Below the pieces are notes generated by a model that made no database searches, was not told the origin of the DNA, and saw nothing but the letters and a program-made list of their open reading frames with translations. The position numbers were made by a program, and so were the translations under genes. From Mycolicibacterium parafortuitum (GTDB taxonomy: Bacteria > Actinomycetota > Actinomycetes > Mycobacteriales > Mycobacteriaceae), in the NCBI RefSeq assembly GCF_002086815.1, contig NZ_MVID01000006.1, positions 62,001 to 126,000 of the forward strand: DNA of 64,000 nucleotides. Direction: 5' to 3'. Of the stretch, positions 56,134 to 64,000 are shown piece after piece. Position 1 is the stretch's first letter. Each line of letters begins with the position of its first letter.

Positions 56134-56754
56134 TCACGCGTTCGCCAAAGTCAGGACCGCGAGGACAGCGGCGCCGCCGGTTTGCAGGACACGGACCGAC
56201 TCGGTGGCGGTGGCCCCCGTGGTCACGACGTCGTCGACCATGATCACCGGGCCGGCGACCGGCGCAGTCAGGCGCACCCGGCCGGCCACGTTGCGTTGCC
56301 GTGCCGCGCTGGACAGCCCGACGGAGTCCCTGGTGAACGCTCTCATGCGCAGCACCGGGGCGACGGTCTCGTCGCGCGCGGCCAGCGCCGCGATACGGGC
56401 CACCGGGTCGCCGCCGCGGCGCCGGGCCGACGAGCGGCGGGTGGGCGCCGGCACCAAGGTGACGGGCGCGTCGACGACGCCCCAGCCGAGCAGGTGGTCG
56501 AGGCCGGTGCGCAGCGCCGCGGCCAGCGGAGTGCGCAGGTCGGCGCGGCCGTGCTCCTTGAGCGCGACGATCGCGTTGCGCCGCGCCCCGGCGTAGCGGC
56601 CCAGCGACAGCACCGGCACGCCGGGGTCGAGCCGCGGTGAGACGACGTGCGGCTCGTCGGGTCTGACCGCGAGCTCGCGGTCGCAGGCCGCACACCACGC
56701 GGTGCCCGCGGTGTCGCAGCCCCCGCAGTGCAGCGGCAGCATCAGGTCGAGCAT
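56134..56754 (-). CDS. ComF-like phosphoribosyltransferase
   Basis: This 206 aa protein is a double-zinc-ribbon phosphoribosyltransferase of the ComF/GntX type (Rv3242c). A CxxC pair starts the protein (HCGGCDTAG, WCAACDRE) and the PRPP loop is IMVDDVVTTGATATE. It may act in DNA uptake-like or nucleotide salvage processes; its natural role in mycobacteria is unknown. The ATG at 56754 (MLDLMLPLH) is preferred; a longer ORF to 56811 would run into the palindromic repeat. Confidence 0.85.
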   Translation of the reverse strand: MLDLMLPLHCGGCDTAGTAWCAACDRELAVRPDEPHVVSPRLDPGVPVLSLGRYAGARRNAIVALKEHGRADLRTPLAAALRTGLDHLLGWGVVDAPVTLVPAPTRRSSARRRGGDPVARIAALAARDETVAPVLRMRAFTRDSVGLSSAARQRNVAGRVRLTAPVAGPVIMVDDVVTTGATATESVRVLQTGGAAVLAVLTLANA

Positions 56755-56798
56755 TACGCCAGTGTCCGGCGCGGGTCCGACACTGGTGGCCGGGGCTT

Positions 56799-56860
56799 CG
56801 CGAAATATCATTCCGGGCTGTGGCGTGGCCTCGAACCACAGCCCGGAATGATATTTCGCG
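56799..56860. repeat. Dispersed palindrome, copy 2
   Basis: A perfect 25-bp inverted repeat (arms 56799-56823 and 56836-56860) with a 12-nt loop lies between the Rieske stop and the comF start. The inner CGAAATATCATTCCGGG arm is identical to copy 1 at 37731-37788, and the flanks extend the pairing. Confidence 0.85.
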
Positions 56861-56874
56861 GCCAGTCGGCGGCG

Positions 56875-57282
56875 CTAGGCCGTGACGATCGAATCCCCTT
56901 GCACCCGCACCGCGACCGGCTTCAGCGGCTTCGACGCCGGGCCGTCGAGCACCGCGCCGTCGAGGCCGAACCGGCTGCCGTGGCACGGGCAGTCGATGGA
57001 CCCGTCGGCGATCTTGTTCACCAGGCATCCGGTGTGGGTGCACACCGCCGAGAACGCCTTGAAGTCACCGGCCACCGGCTGGGTCAGCACGACGTCGCCG
57101 ACTATCACACCGGACCCGACCGGCACGTCGGCCGTCGGCGCCAGCGCCTCACCTGACGGCGGCGCCTGCGACGGGGAGGACTCCGACCCGCTCGAGCACG
57201 CCGCGACCGCGGCGGCGGCCAGGCCGATTCCCGCGCCGGCGATCACCGTCTTGCGGGGAACCCGCAGGTCCTCGATGCCCAT
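56875..57282 (-). CDS. Rieske [2Fe-2S] lipoprotein
   Basis: This 135 aa protein has a Tat-like N terminus ([14 protein letters not shown], an Arg-Lys rather than twin-Arg pair) and a lipobox, AVAAC, so it is probably a surface lipoprotein. The C-terminal domain is a Rieske fold with cluster ligands in CTHTGC and CPCHGSRF. It could carry electrons outside the membrane; no oxidase partner is next to it. It lies between lpqB and comF on the same strand. I do not recall a clear Rieske counterpart at this exact place in M. tuberculosis. Confidence 0.8.
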   Translation of the reverse strand: MGIEDLRVPRKTVIAGAGIGLAAAAVAACSSGSESSPSQAPPSGEALAPTADVPVGSGVIVGDVVLTQPVAGDFKAFSAVCTHTGCLVNKIADGSIDCPCHGSRFGLDGAVLDGPASKPLKPVAVRVQGDSIVTA

Positions 57283-57339
57283 GGACTCACCTTCCGTCGA
57301 GCTGGACCGCCGGAGGGCTGTTCCGGCGGCAGGCCTGTG

Positions 57340-59100
57340 TCAGCCCGGCAACACGGGTAGCGCGCCCGCGGTCATCAGCGGGCGCACCTCGACCCATCCC
57401 GGGTCTTCGGCGGCCGAACCGGACAGCTGCAGCACGCCGCGGCCGTCGGACACGTAGACCGCCGACGGGTTGGCCGCCACCGACCGCACCGGCATCAGCA
57501 GGTTGCGGCTCGGGCCGTCGGAGTTCACCCCGTCGAGGTTGACGTAGGACACCGGGTGCTGGGGGTCGGTGCGGGTTACGACGATGTCGTCGCCGGTGCG
57601 CCACGACAACGACACCACGGTCTCGCCGAGCCCGTAGCCCAGCCGGCGCGGGTAGGTCAGCGCGTACCCTCCCCCGGGCGTCTGCTGGACCCCGGCGAGG
57701 ATGACCTTCCCGTCGACGACCATCGCCGCGCGGGTGCCGTCGCGGGACAGCTGCAGCTCGGTGATGCCACCGGCGAAGCGGGTCTGCACCGCGGTCGCGT
57801 CGACGGGGATGCGCGCCGGCTGCCCGGACGCGTCCTGGATGACGCGGACCACGGTGTTGCCGTCGACGACGACCCAGATCGCGTCGTCGAGCGACCAGCT
57901 CGGCCGGGTCAGGCTGCGGCCGTCCATCACCTGCGCGGCGTTGCCGCCCACCGGCCCGACCCACAGCGACGACGCCATATCGGGGGCGCCGGGCCGCAGC
58001 ATCACGATCGAGGCGACCTCCTGGCCCGAGCGGGACAGTGCGGCGGCGACCTGGCCGGGGATCTGCCCGAACGAGCCGGGCACGCGCGGCGCGCGGTCAC
58101 CGTCGAGGCGCACCAGGGAGCCGCCGACCAGCGCGTGCAGCCCGGCGGCCGCGCCGTCGGCCGCGCCGGGGTCGGTGGCCGCGACGTCGCCGGTGTCCCA
58201 GCCTTCGGCGAACCGGTCGTCGAGTGCGGCACCGTCGGCGTTGATCACGTACGGGCCGTTGATCCCGGACCGCGACAGCGTCCAGATGATCTGTGCGGCA
58301 AGCAACTGCCTGCTGTGCGGGTCGGTGGTCGACAGGTTCTCCAGGTCGATCCGCGCGCCGCCGTAGCCGCGCCCCACACCGGTCTTGCCGCCGTCGGCGC
58401 GGGTCACCGGGCCGCGCAGCCGCAGCGGCGGGCCGAGCAGGTTACGCACCGTCTTGTCCATCTCCGGCCGCGGCCCCGCGATCAGCTTGCTCACCAATTC
58501 GGTTGCCAGCTGGTCGGGTTCGGACACCGCGACGTAGCGCGGGTCCGGTACCACGGTCTTGCCGGTGGGGTCGGCGAAGTACAGCGTGTGCCGCTTGTAG
58601 GTGGCCTGGAACTGCTGCCAGTCCAGGAAGACGCCGTTGGGCAGCTTGTCGATCCGCCACCCGTCGCGGGTCTTGGCGAGTTCGATCGGGCCGGGGTCGG
58701 GCAGCGCGCCCGCACCGGTCTCGAAAACACCCATGTCCGAAAGAGATCCGAGGATGTCGGCGCGCATCGCGACGGTGACACGCTCGGGGGTGCGGGTCTC
58801 GACGAACACCACGTTGTCGATCAGCAGCGCGCTGCCCGCGTCATCCCATGCCGCCGAGGCGGATTCGGTGAGGAACTGCCGCGCGGCCAGGTGCCGGTTG
58901 GCCGGATCAGCGGTGGCCTTGAGGAATTCGCGCAACAGCACATCGGGGTCCATGCCGGGGGTCGGCTTGGGCAGGCTGGGCGGGGCGGGCCGGTCGACGG
59001 TGCCGATCGCCTGCGGCGACGACGAACTCGGCACCCCGGCGCAGCCGGTCACGATCAGCAGCAGCGCCGCCACCAGCGCCACGAGGCGCGTACGTGTCAC
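57340..59100 (-). CDS. lpqB: LpqB, lipoprotein modulator of MtrAB
   Basis: This 586 aa lipoprotein has an N-terminal signal and lipobox (LIVTGCAG) and a GerMN-like domain, followed by a beta-propeller-like C-terminal half. LpqB interacts with the MtrB sensor and modulates MtrA signalling. It starts at GTG 59100, overlapping the mtrB stop as GTGA (59097-59100). Corresponds to Rv3244c. The gene order mtrA-mtrB-lpqB is conserved in mycobacteria. Confidence 0.95.
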   Translation of the reverse strand: MTRTRLVALVAALLLIVTGCAGVPSSSSPQAIGTVDRPAPPSLPKPTPGMDPDVLLREFLKATADPANRHLAARQFLTESASAAWDDAGSALLIDNVVFVETRTPERVTVAMRADILGSLSDMGVFETGAGALPDPGPIELAKTRDGWRIDKLPNGVFLDWQQFQATYKRHTLYFADPTGKTVVPDPRYVAVSEPDQLATELVSKLIAGPRPEMDKTVRNLLGPPLRLRGPVTRADGGKTGVGRGYGGARIDLENLSTTDPHSRQLLAAQIIWTLSRSGINGPYVINADGAALDDRFAEGWDTGDVAATDPGAADGAAAGLHALVGGSLVRLDGDRAPRVPGSFGQIPGQVAAALSRSGQEVASIVMLRPGAPDMASSLWVGPVGGNAAQVMDGRSLTRPSWSLDDAIWVVVDGNTVVRVIQDASGQPARIPVDATAVQTRFAGGITELQLSRDGTRAAMVVDGKVILAGVQQTPGGGYALTYPRRLGYGLGETVVSLSWRTGDDIVVTRTDPQHPVSYVNLDGVNSDGPSRNLLMPVRSVAANPSAVYVSDGRGVLQLSGSAAEDPGWVEVRPLMTAGALPVLPG

Positions 59101-60743
59101 ACGCCTTCTCCTGCCGGTTCCCGGACCCGCCGGTTCGGTGCGCCCGCGGGGCGCTCGATCGGTTTGACCGGAAGCGGACTGCTGGTGACCTTGTGGCCGC
59201 GCACCAGCGGGAGGGTGAGCCGGAAACAGGCGCCCTTGCCGGGTTCGCCCCAGGCTTCGAGCCGGCCCTGGTGCAGGCGGGCGTCCTCGATGCTGATCGC
59301 CAGGCCCAGGCCGGTGCCGCCGGACCGGCGCACCCGGGACGGATCGGCGCGCCAGAACCGGCTGAACACCAGCTTCTCCTCGCCGGGACGCAGGCCGACG
59401 CCGTAGTCGCGCACGGTGACCGCGACGGTGTCGGCGTCGGCGGCCATCCGGATGCGCACCGGCTTGTGCTCGGCGTGGTCGATCGCGTTGGCGATCAGGT
59501 TGCGCAGGATGCGTTCCACGCGGCGGGGATCCACTTCGGCGATGACGTCCTCGGCCGGCATGTCGACGATCATCTCGACGCTGGCGCCCTCGGCCAGGTG
59601 CCCGACGTTGTCGAGGGCGCGCTGCACGATGGACCGCAGGTCGACGGCCTCGACCGCGAGTTCGGCGACACCGGCGTCGTGGCGGGAGATCTCCAGGAGG
59701 TCGTTGAGCAGGGATTCGAACCGGTCGAGTTCGCTGACCATCAGCTCGGTGGAGCGGCGCAGCGCCGGGTCCAGGTCCTCGGCGTGGTCGTGGATCAGGT
59801 CGGCGGCCATCCGCACCGTGGTCAGCGGGGTGCGCAGCTCGTGGCTGACGTCGGAGGTGAACCGGCGCTGCAGGTTTCCGAACTCTTCGAGCTGGGTGAT
59901 CTGGCGGTGCAGGCTCTCGGCCATGTCGTTGAACGACACCGCCAGGCGCGCCATGTCGTCCTCGCCGCGCACCGGCATGCGCTCGGTCAGATGTCCTTCG
60001 GCGAACCGTTCGGCGATCCGTGACGCCGACCGCACCGGCAGCACGATCTGGCGCGCCACCAGCAGCGCGATCGCGGCCAGCAGGCCGAGCAGCACGACGC
60101 CGCCGGTGGCCATGGTTCCGCGCACCAGCGCGATGGTGGAGTCCTCGTTGTTCAGCGGGAAGATCAGGTAGAGCTCGAGGTTGGTCACCGGTGAGGACGT
60201 CGGGCTGCCGACGATCAGCGCGGGCCCGGAGAACCCGTCGGTGTGCACCGTCGCGTACTGGTAGCTGACCTGGCCCGCCTTCACGAAATCGCGCAGTGTG
60301 GCCGGGATCTGGTCGACCGGGCCGGCGGCGGTCGCGGCGCGCGGGCCGTCCCCGGGCACGACGAGGACGGCGTCGAAGGTGCCCGCCAGACCCGCGCCGG
60401 CGTCGGCCTTGCGGTCGATCAGGGTGTTGCGGGCCAACTGCAGGCTGCTGTCGAGCGAGCGGGTCTCCTCACCGCCGACGATGCCGCTGACGGTGGTGCG
60501 GGCGCGCTCGATCTCCTCGGTCGCGGCGCCGACCTTGACCTCGAGGATCCGGTCGGTGATCTGGCTGGTCAGCACGAAGCCGAGCACCAGGATGACGGCC
60601 AGCGACAACCCGAGCGTCAAGGTGACGACGCGCAGTTGCAGGGACCGCCGCCACACCAGGCTGAGCGCGCGGCCCAGCGCGGCGAGGCCGCGCAGCAACG
60701 GGGCCGACCGGCGGTGGATCCGTCGGCGCGAGCCGAAGATCAC
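59097..60743 (-). CDS. mtrB: MtrB, sensor histidine kinase
   Basis: This 548 aa membrane histidine kinase has an N-terminal transmembrane segment ([20 protein letters not shown]), an extracytoplasmic loop, a second TM segment ([16 protein letters not shown]), a HAMP linker and a HisKA domain with [13 protein letters not shown] (the phosphorylated histidine). The ATPase domain has [11 protein letters not shown] and DYGVGLRP. It signals to MtrA to couple cell-wall growth with division. Its stop overlaps the lpqB start, and mtrA is 39 bp upstream. Confidence 0.96.
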   Translation of the reverse strand: MIFGSRRRIHRRSAPLLRGLAALGRALSLVWRRSLQLRVVTLTLGLSLAVILVLGFVLTSQITDRILEVKVGAATEEIERARTTVSGIVGGEETRSLDSSLQLARNTLIDRKADAGAGLAGTFDAVLVVPGDGPRAATAAGPVDQIPATLRDFVKAGQVSYQYATVHTDGFSGPALIVGSPTSSPVTNLELYLIFPLNNEDSTIALVRGTMATGGVVLLGLLAAIALLVARQIVLPVRSASRIAERFAEGHLTERMPVRGEDDMARLAVSFNDMAESLHRQITQLEEFGNLQRRFTSDVSHELRTPLTTVRMAADLIHDHAEDLDPALRRSTELMVSELDRFESLLNDLLEISRHDAGVAELAVEAVDLRSIVQRALDNVGHLAEGASVEMIVDMPAEDVIAEVDPRRVERILRNLIANAIDHAEHKPVRIRMAADADTVAVTVRDYGVGLRPGEEKLVFSRFWRADPSRVRRSGGTGLGLAISIEDARLHQGRLEAWGEPGKGACFRLTLPLVRGHKVTSSPLPVKPIERPAGAPNRRVREPAGEGV

Positions 60744-60782
60744 GGCTGCCTCACGGCTGCAGCCTTAAGACGAGCCGTCCGA

Positions 60783-61469
60783 TCACGGAGGTCCGGCCTT
60801 GTATCCCACTCCTCGAACGGTCAGCACCACCTGCGGGTTCTCCGGGTCCTTCTCGACCTTGGCCCGCAGGCGCTGGACATGCACGTTCACCAAACGGGTG
60901 TCCGCGGGGTGGCGGTAACCCCACACCTGTTCGAGCAGCACATCACGAGTAAACACCTGGCGTGGTTTGCGTGCCAGCGCCACCAGCAGGTCGAACTCCA
61001 GCGGGGTCAGCGAGATCTGCTCACCCTGGCGCGTGACCTTGTGGGCGGGCACGTCGATGTCGACGTCGGCGATGGACAGCAGCTCGGCCGGCTCGTCCTC
61101 GTTGCGCCGCAGCCGGGCGCGCACGCGCGCGACCAGCTCCTTGGGCTTGAACGGCTTCATCACATAGTCGTCGGCGCCGGACTCCAGGCCGAGCACCACG
61201 TCCACGGTGTCGGTCTTGGCGGTCAGCATCACGATCGGCACACCGGAGTCGGCCCGCAGCACCCGGCACACGTCGATGCCATTCATGCCCGGCAGCATGA
61301 GATCCAGCAGCACCAGGTCGGGTCGCAATTCACGGACGGCGGTCAACGCCTGGGTGCCGTCACCGATGACCGCGGTGTCGAAACCCTCCCCCCGCAGCAC
61401 GATGGTGAGCATCTCGGCGAGCGAAGGGTCGTCGTCGACTACCAGGATCCTTTGCCTCATGGTGTCCAT
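60783..61469 (-). CDS. mtrA: MtrA, essential response regulator
   Basis: This 228 aa OmpR/PhoB-type response regulator has a receiver domain with the acidic pair VDDD, the phosphoacceptor Asp in LLDLMLPG and the switch lysine in MKPFKPKEL. The C-terminal winged helix (EFDLLVALARKPRQVFTRDVLLEQVWGYR) binds DNA. MtrA controls replication and cell-wall genes in mycobacteria. The ATG at 61469 begins MDTMRQRILVVDD; an alternative ATG three codons later is possible. Matches Rv3246c. Confidence 0.97.
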   Translation of the reverse strand: MDTMRQRILVVDDDPSLAEMLTIVLRGEGFDTAVIGDGTQALTAVRELRPDLVLLDLMLPGMNGIDVCRVLRADSGVPIVMLTAKTDTVDVVLGLESGADDYVMKPFKPKELVARVRARLRRNEDEPAELLSIADVDIDVPAHKVTRQGEQISLTPLEFDLLVALARKPRQVFTRDVLLEQVWGYRHPADTRLVNVHVQRLRAKVEKDPENPQVVLTVRGVGYKAGPP

Positions 61470-61545
61470 GGTGTCACCAGAAGGCGATAAACCGCGGCTA
61501 CCACGCGGGGTGTTTTGCGAGTTGAGCGTGGTTTAAGCGAGATGC

Positions 61546-62199
61546 TCAGGCGGCGGCTTCGAGCAGATGCCGTTGTTCGGCCAGCGATTGCAGCACCTCG
61601 TAGCCGATTTGGCGGATGCTGGCGGTCACCGGGCTCTCGCACAACCGGTGGACGGGCAGGTCGCCCAGCACCGCACGAAGCGTCTTGCTGCGCGACAGCG
61701 CGCGCCGCGCCGCCCGGGCCTCGCGGTCGTCACCGGGCGCCAGCGCGAGCACGAGCTGCTTGCGGGAGAACTGCATCCCGTCGGCGTCCTGGATCACCGG
61801 GTTGGTCCACCAGTGCTCGAACGGGATGCGTGCGCCGCTGAGGATCTGCTCGCCGTCGCGGGTGCGGATCGGCGCCGGCGGGTACATCGCGAGCTTCGGG
61901 ACGAACTCGCCGCAGCCTCCGCGCCTGCTGCGGATCCGCATCAGCGTCAGCGCGGCGGCCGCGCTCGTCGTCTTCGGGTTGATGACTCCGGCGGTGTCGA
62001 CCCAGGTCAGCGTGTCCCGGTGGCCGTAGAGCGCATCGGAGCCGTCGCGGCGGAACAACACCGCGCGCAGGTGTCCGGCCAGCACCGTGGCCTCGCTGTA
62101 GCGCCCCCGGTCGTACCGCTGGACGGCCGACTCGACACAGGCCAGCAGCTGGTCCAGCGTGGGCAGAGCAGTGGTGTGGATTTGCGATTCGATGAGCAA
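61546..62199 (-). CDS. Hypothetical protein between mtrA and tmk
   Basis: This 217 aa protein is not recognised. It begins MLIESQIHTTALPTLDQLL and has a helical N-terminal region (SAVQRYDRGRYSEATVLAGH). A DTLTWVDTAGVINPKTTSAAA segment and a basic middle region (RIRSRRGG) follow, and it ends in a helical LAEQRHLLEAAA. No signal peptide, membrane segment or catalytic motif stands out. It lies between mtrA and tmk, which are adjacent in M. tuberculosis as I remember. Codon usage resembles its neighbours, so recent transfer is not obvious. A plausible ATG is at 62199. Confidence 0.65.
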   Translation of the reverse strand: MLIESQIHTTALPTLDQLLACVESAVQRYDRGRYSEATVLAGHLRAVLFRRDGSDALYGHRDTLTWVDTAGVINPKTTSAAAALTLMRIRSRRGGCGEFVPKLAMYPPAPIRTRDGEQILSGARIPFEHWWTNPVIQDADGMQFSRKQLVLALAPGDDREARAARRALSRSKTLRAVLGDLPVHRLCESPVTASIRQIGYEVLQSLAEQRHLLEAAA

Positions 62200-62285
62200 C
62201 GGTCCCCCTGGTTTCGTTACCGAAGCGTTATCCCCCGGGACACGATCTTATCCACTGGCGCGACAAAGCGCCCGGTAACCGGAGG

Positions 62286-62918
62286 TCAACCCGAAATCAG
62301 CCGGGCGGCGAGGTCAGTGGCGTCGACGTCGGGCGGAACCACCGCCCACCGACCACCCCATTGCGCGGCCGCCAGCTCGGCGTAGACGGCTCCGGTGCGG
62401 CGTTGCAGCCCGCCGTCGCGTTCGTACGCATCACGCGCCCGGTCGGCCTCCTCGGCTTCGCGGCTGGCCGCCCGCGCTGCGGCGAGTTCGGTCGGAACGT
62501 CGAGCAGTACTTGCCACGTCGGCGTCGGCAACCGCAGCCGGCCGAACTCGAGGTCGCGCACCCACTCGACGACCTCACCGTCGGCGCCCTGATGAAGGCG
62601 GGCCGCGCTGTAGGCGGCGTTGGACGCGACGTAGCGGTCCAGGATCACCACCGAGTAGGCGGAGGTGAGGTGGGCGATCTCGTCGCGCGCGCCGGCGCGG
62701 TCCATCGCGAAGAGCATCGCCATCGCGTACACCGAGTCCGCGAGGTCACCGTGACGGCCGTGCAGGGCCTCGGCGGCGACGTCGGCGGGCACCGACACCC
62801 CGTAGCGCGGGAACGCCAGGGTCGCCACGGATCGGCCGCCGGCTTCGAATGCGGCCCGCAGTCCGTTGGTCAGGGTCCGTTTGCCCGCGCCGTCGACGCC
62901 TTCGATCACGATGAGCAC
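62286..62918 (-). CDS. tmk: Thymidylate kinase
   Basis: This 210 aa protein is dTMP kinase. It has the mycobacterial-type P-loop IEGVDGAGKRTLT, DRYVASNAAYS (the DRx motif) and the lid-containing segment DVPTELAAARAASREAE. It phosphorylates dTMP to dTDP for DNA synthesis. It corresponds to Rv3247c. An ATG at 62918 starts it. The gene lies between the orphan 217 aa protein and the lipoprotein gene on the same strand. Confidence 0.94.
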   Translation of the reverse strand: MLIVIEGVDGAGKRTLTNGLRAAFEAGGRSVATLAFPRYGVSVPADVAAEALHGRHGDLADSVYAMAMLFAMDRAGARDEIAHLTSAYSVVILDRYVASNAAYSAARLHQGADGEVVEWVRDLEFGRLRLPTPTWQVLLDVPTELAAARAASREAEEADRARDAYERDGGLQRRTGAVYAELAAAQWGGRWAVVPPDVDATDLAARLISG

Positions 62919-63035
62919 TGCGCGAGCCTAACGTCCGCGCGAATTCGACGCGGTAGGTCACGCCGCTCGGCGCTTCGCGCGCCCGATCAGTCGTCCGTTG
63001 AGCACCAACAGGTTTCGGCGGGGACGCGCGTCAGC

Positions 63036-63533
63036 TCACGGGGCGCGGCCCGCGACGCTGGACTGCAGCACGACGGTGTCGGCCGCCGGGTCCAGGAACG
63101 CCCGGGTGCTGCGGCGCGGGCCGCCGAAGTACATGTTCAGTTCCACCCCGGTCAGGAACGGCCCGGGCGGCAGTTCGGGCTCGAGAACCTTCTGCACGGC
63201 GGGTCGGTGCCCGAAGTCCTCGGCGCCGTACCGGTCGACGAGGCCCGCCATCGTCTCCGGGGTGACCTCGACGACGGCGTCGATCCATTGCAGCGACAGT
63301 CGCGTCGACTCGCTCCCGCCGCTGTTGTCCCACGCGATCCACGACGCCGACACCGGGGCGCCGAGCGCCGGGAACGTCGCGGCGAGTTCCTCGGTGTCGT
63401 GCCGGATCTCCGGCGCGGGCCGGGTCGCGGTGACGCTCGTATCGGTGGCGGCCTCCTCGGAGGCCGGCTGGCCCTGACATGACGTCAGGGCCAGCACGAG
63501 TCCGAAAAGTACTGCTGTGAAACGGTGTGCCAC
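63036..63533 (-). CDS. Orphan lipoprotein adjacent to sahH
   Basis: This 165 aa protein is likely a secreted lipoprotein: a short signal (MAHRFTAVLFGLVLA) ends at a lipobox, LTSC, at Cys19. The mature part is acidic with no recognisable domain. It starts at a GTG at 63533, leaving one base between its start codon and the sahH TGA (63535-63537), so it is translated right after sahH. Function unknown; no counterpart is recalled in M. tuberculosis at this position. Confidence 0.7.
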   Translation of the reverse strand: MAHRFTAVLFGLVLALTSCQGQPASEEAATDTSVTATRPAPEIRHDTEELAATFPALGAPVSASWIAWDNSGGSESTRLSLQWIDAVVEVTPETMAGLVDRYGAEDFGHRPAVQKVLEPELPPGPFLTGVELNMYFGGPRRSTRAFLDPAADTVVLQSSVAGRAP

Positions 63534-63534
63534 G

Positions 63535-64000
<466 letters not shown>

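Overview
The window is a GC-rich actinobacterial chromosome segment from a mycobacterium, most likely a fast-growing Mycolicibacterium-type species. The evidence is a run of mycobacterial marker genes (adnA-adnB, whiB7, whiB1, mycoredoxin, sigH-rshA, pdtaS, desA3 with its reductase, lpqB-mtrB-mtrA, secA1, ribosomal protein bL37). From memory, the gene order follows the M. tuberculosis Rv3194c to Rv3248c stretch. Several genes look like additions to that order: an aroQ paralogue, a BCCT transporter, an aldo/keto reductase, two SAM methyltransferases, a Rieske lipoprotein and two orphan proteins around tmk. No rRNA, tRNA, insertion sequence, phage or CRISPR array was seen.

Region 1 (1-10 kb) holds a Lon-like PDZ protease, a DUF2342 zincin-like protein, a ThiF/cyclodehydratase-like protein and an ABC1 kinase. 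Next come whiB7 with its attenuator leader (a 53-codon upstream ORF and an intrinsic terminator), uvrD2, mycoredoxin, nudC and a potassium channel. Region 2 (10-21.5 kb) holds a DoxX-like membrane protein, the AdnAB end-resection helicase-nuclease, a LipV-like hydrolase, an alkyltransferase-like protein, a TIGR02569 protein, MoeZ and a DUF3152 zincin-like protein. Region 3 (21.5-32.4 kb) holds a TetR regulator, small conserved proteins, the RNA helicase RhlE, a PQQ-like protein, an orphan ParA and the overlapping cluster phosphatase-entC-GNAT, then a membrane protein, AroQ and a diacylglycerol-kinase-like protein.

Region 4 (32.5-43.4 kb) is rich in regulators: whiB1 with a CRP-type site, the histidine kinase pdtaS, a biotinyl-domain protein, bL37 and the SigH/RshA thiol-stress pair with a candidate autoregulated promoter. 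It continues with a YbaK deacylase, an SDR, two methyltransferases, an SRAP protein, aroA and rsgA. Region 5 (43.4-52.2 kb) holds the aldo/keto reductase, the DesA3 desaturase and its ferredoxin-reductase partner under related palindromic operators, PPK2 overlapping a BCCT transporter, a WS/DGAT-family acyltransferase with a degenerate active site, and an Rv3235-family protein. Region 6 (52.2-64 kb) is entirely on the minus strand: secA1, hpf, a ComF-like phosphoribosyltransferase, a Rieske lipoprotein, lpqB-mtrB-mtrA, an orphan protein, tmk, an orphan lipoprotein and the 3' part of sahH, which runs off the window.

The most unusual signals are structural. First, two genes (nudC and the ThiF-like gene) are preceded by tandem repeats that duplicate the start-codon region. 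Each repeat forms a tiny ORF whose stop overlaps the next ATG as ATGA. Second, a palindrome with the same arms and different loops occurs at two distant intergenic sites. Third, related inverted repeats lie in front of desA3 and its reductase.
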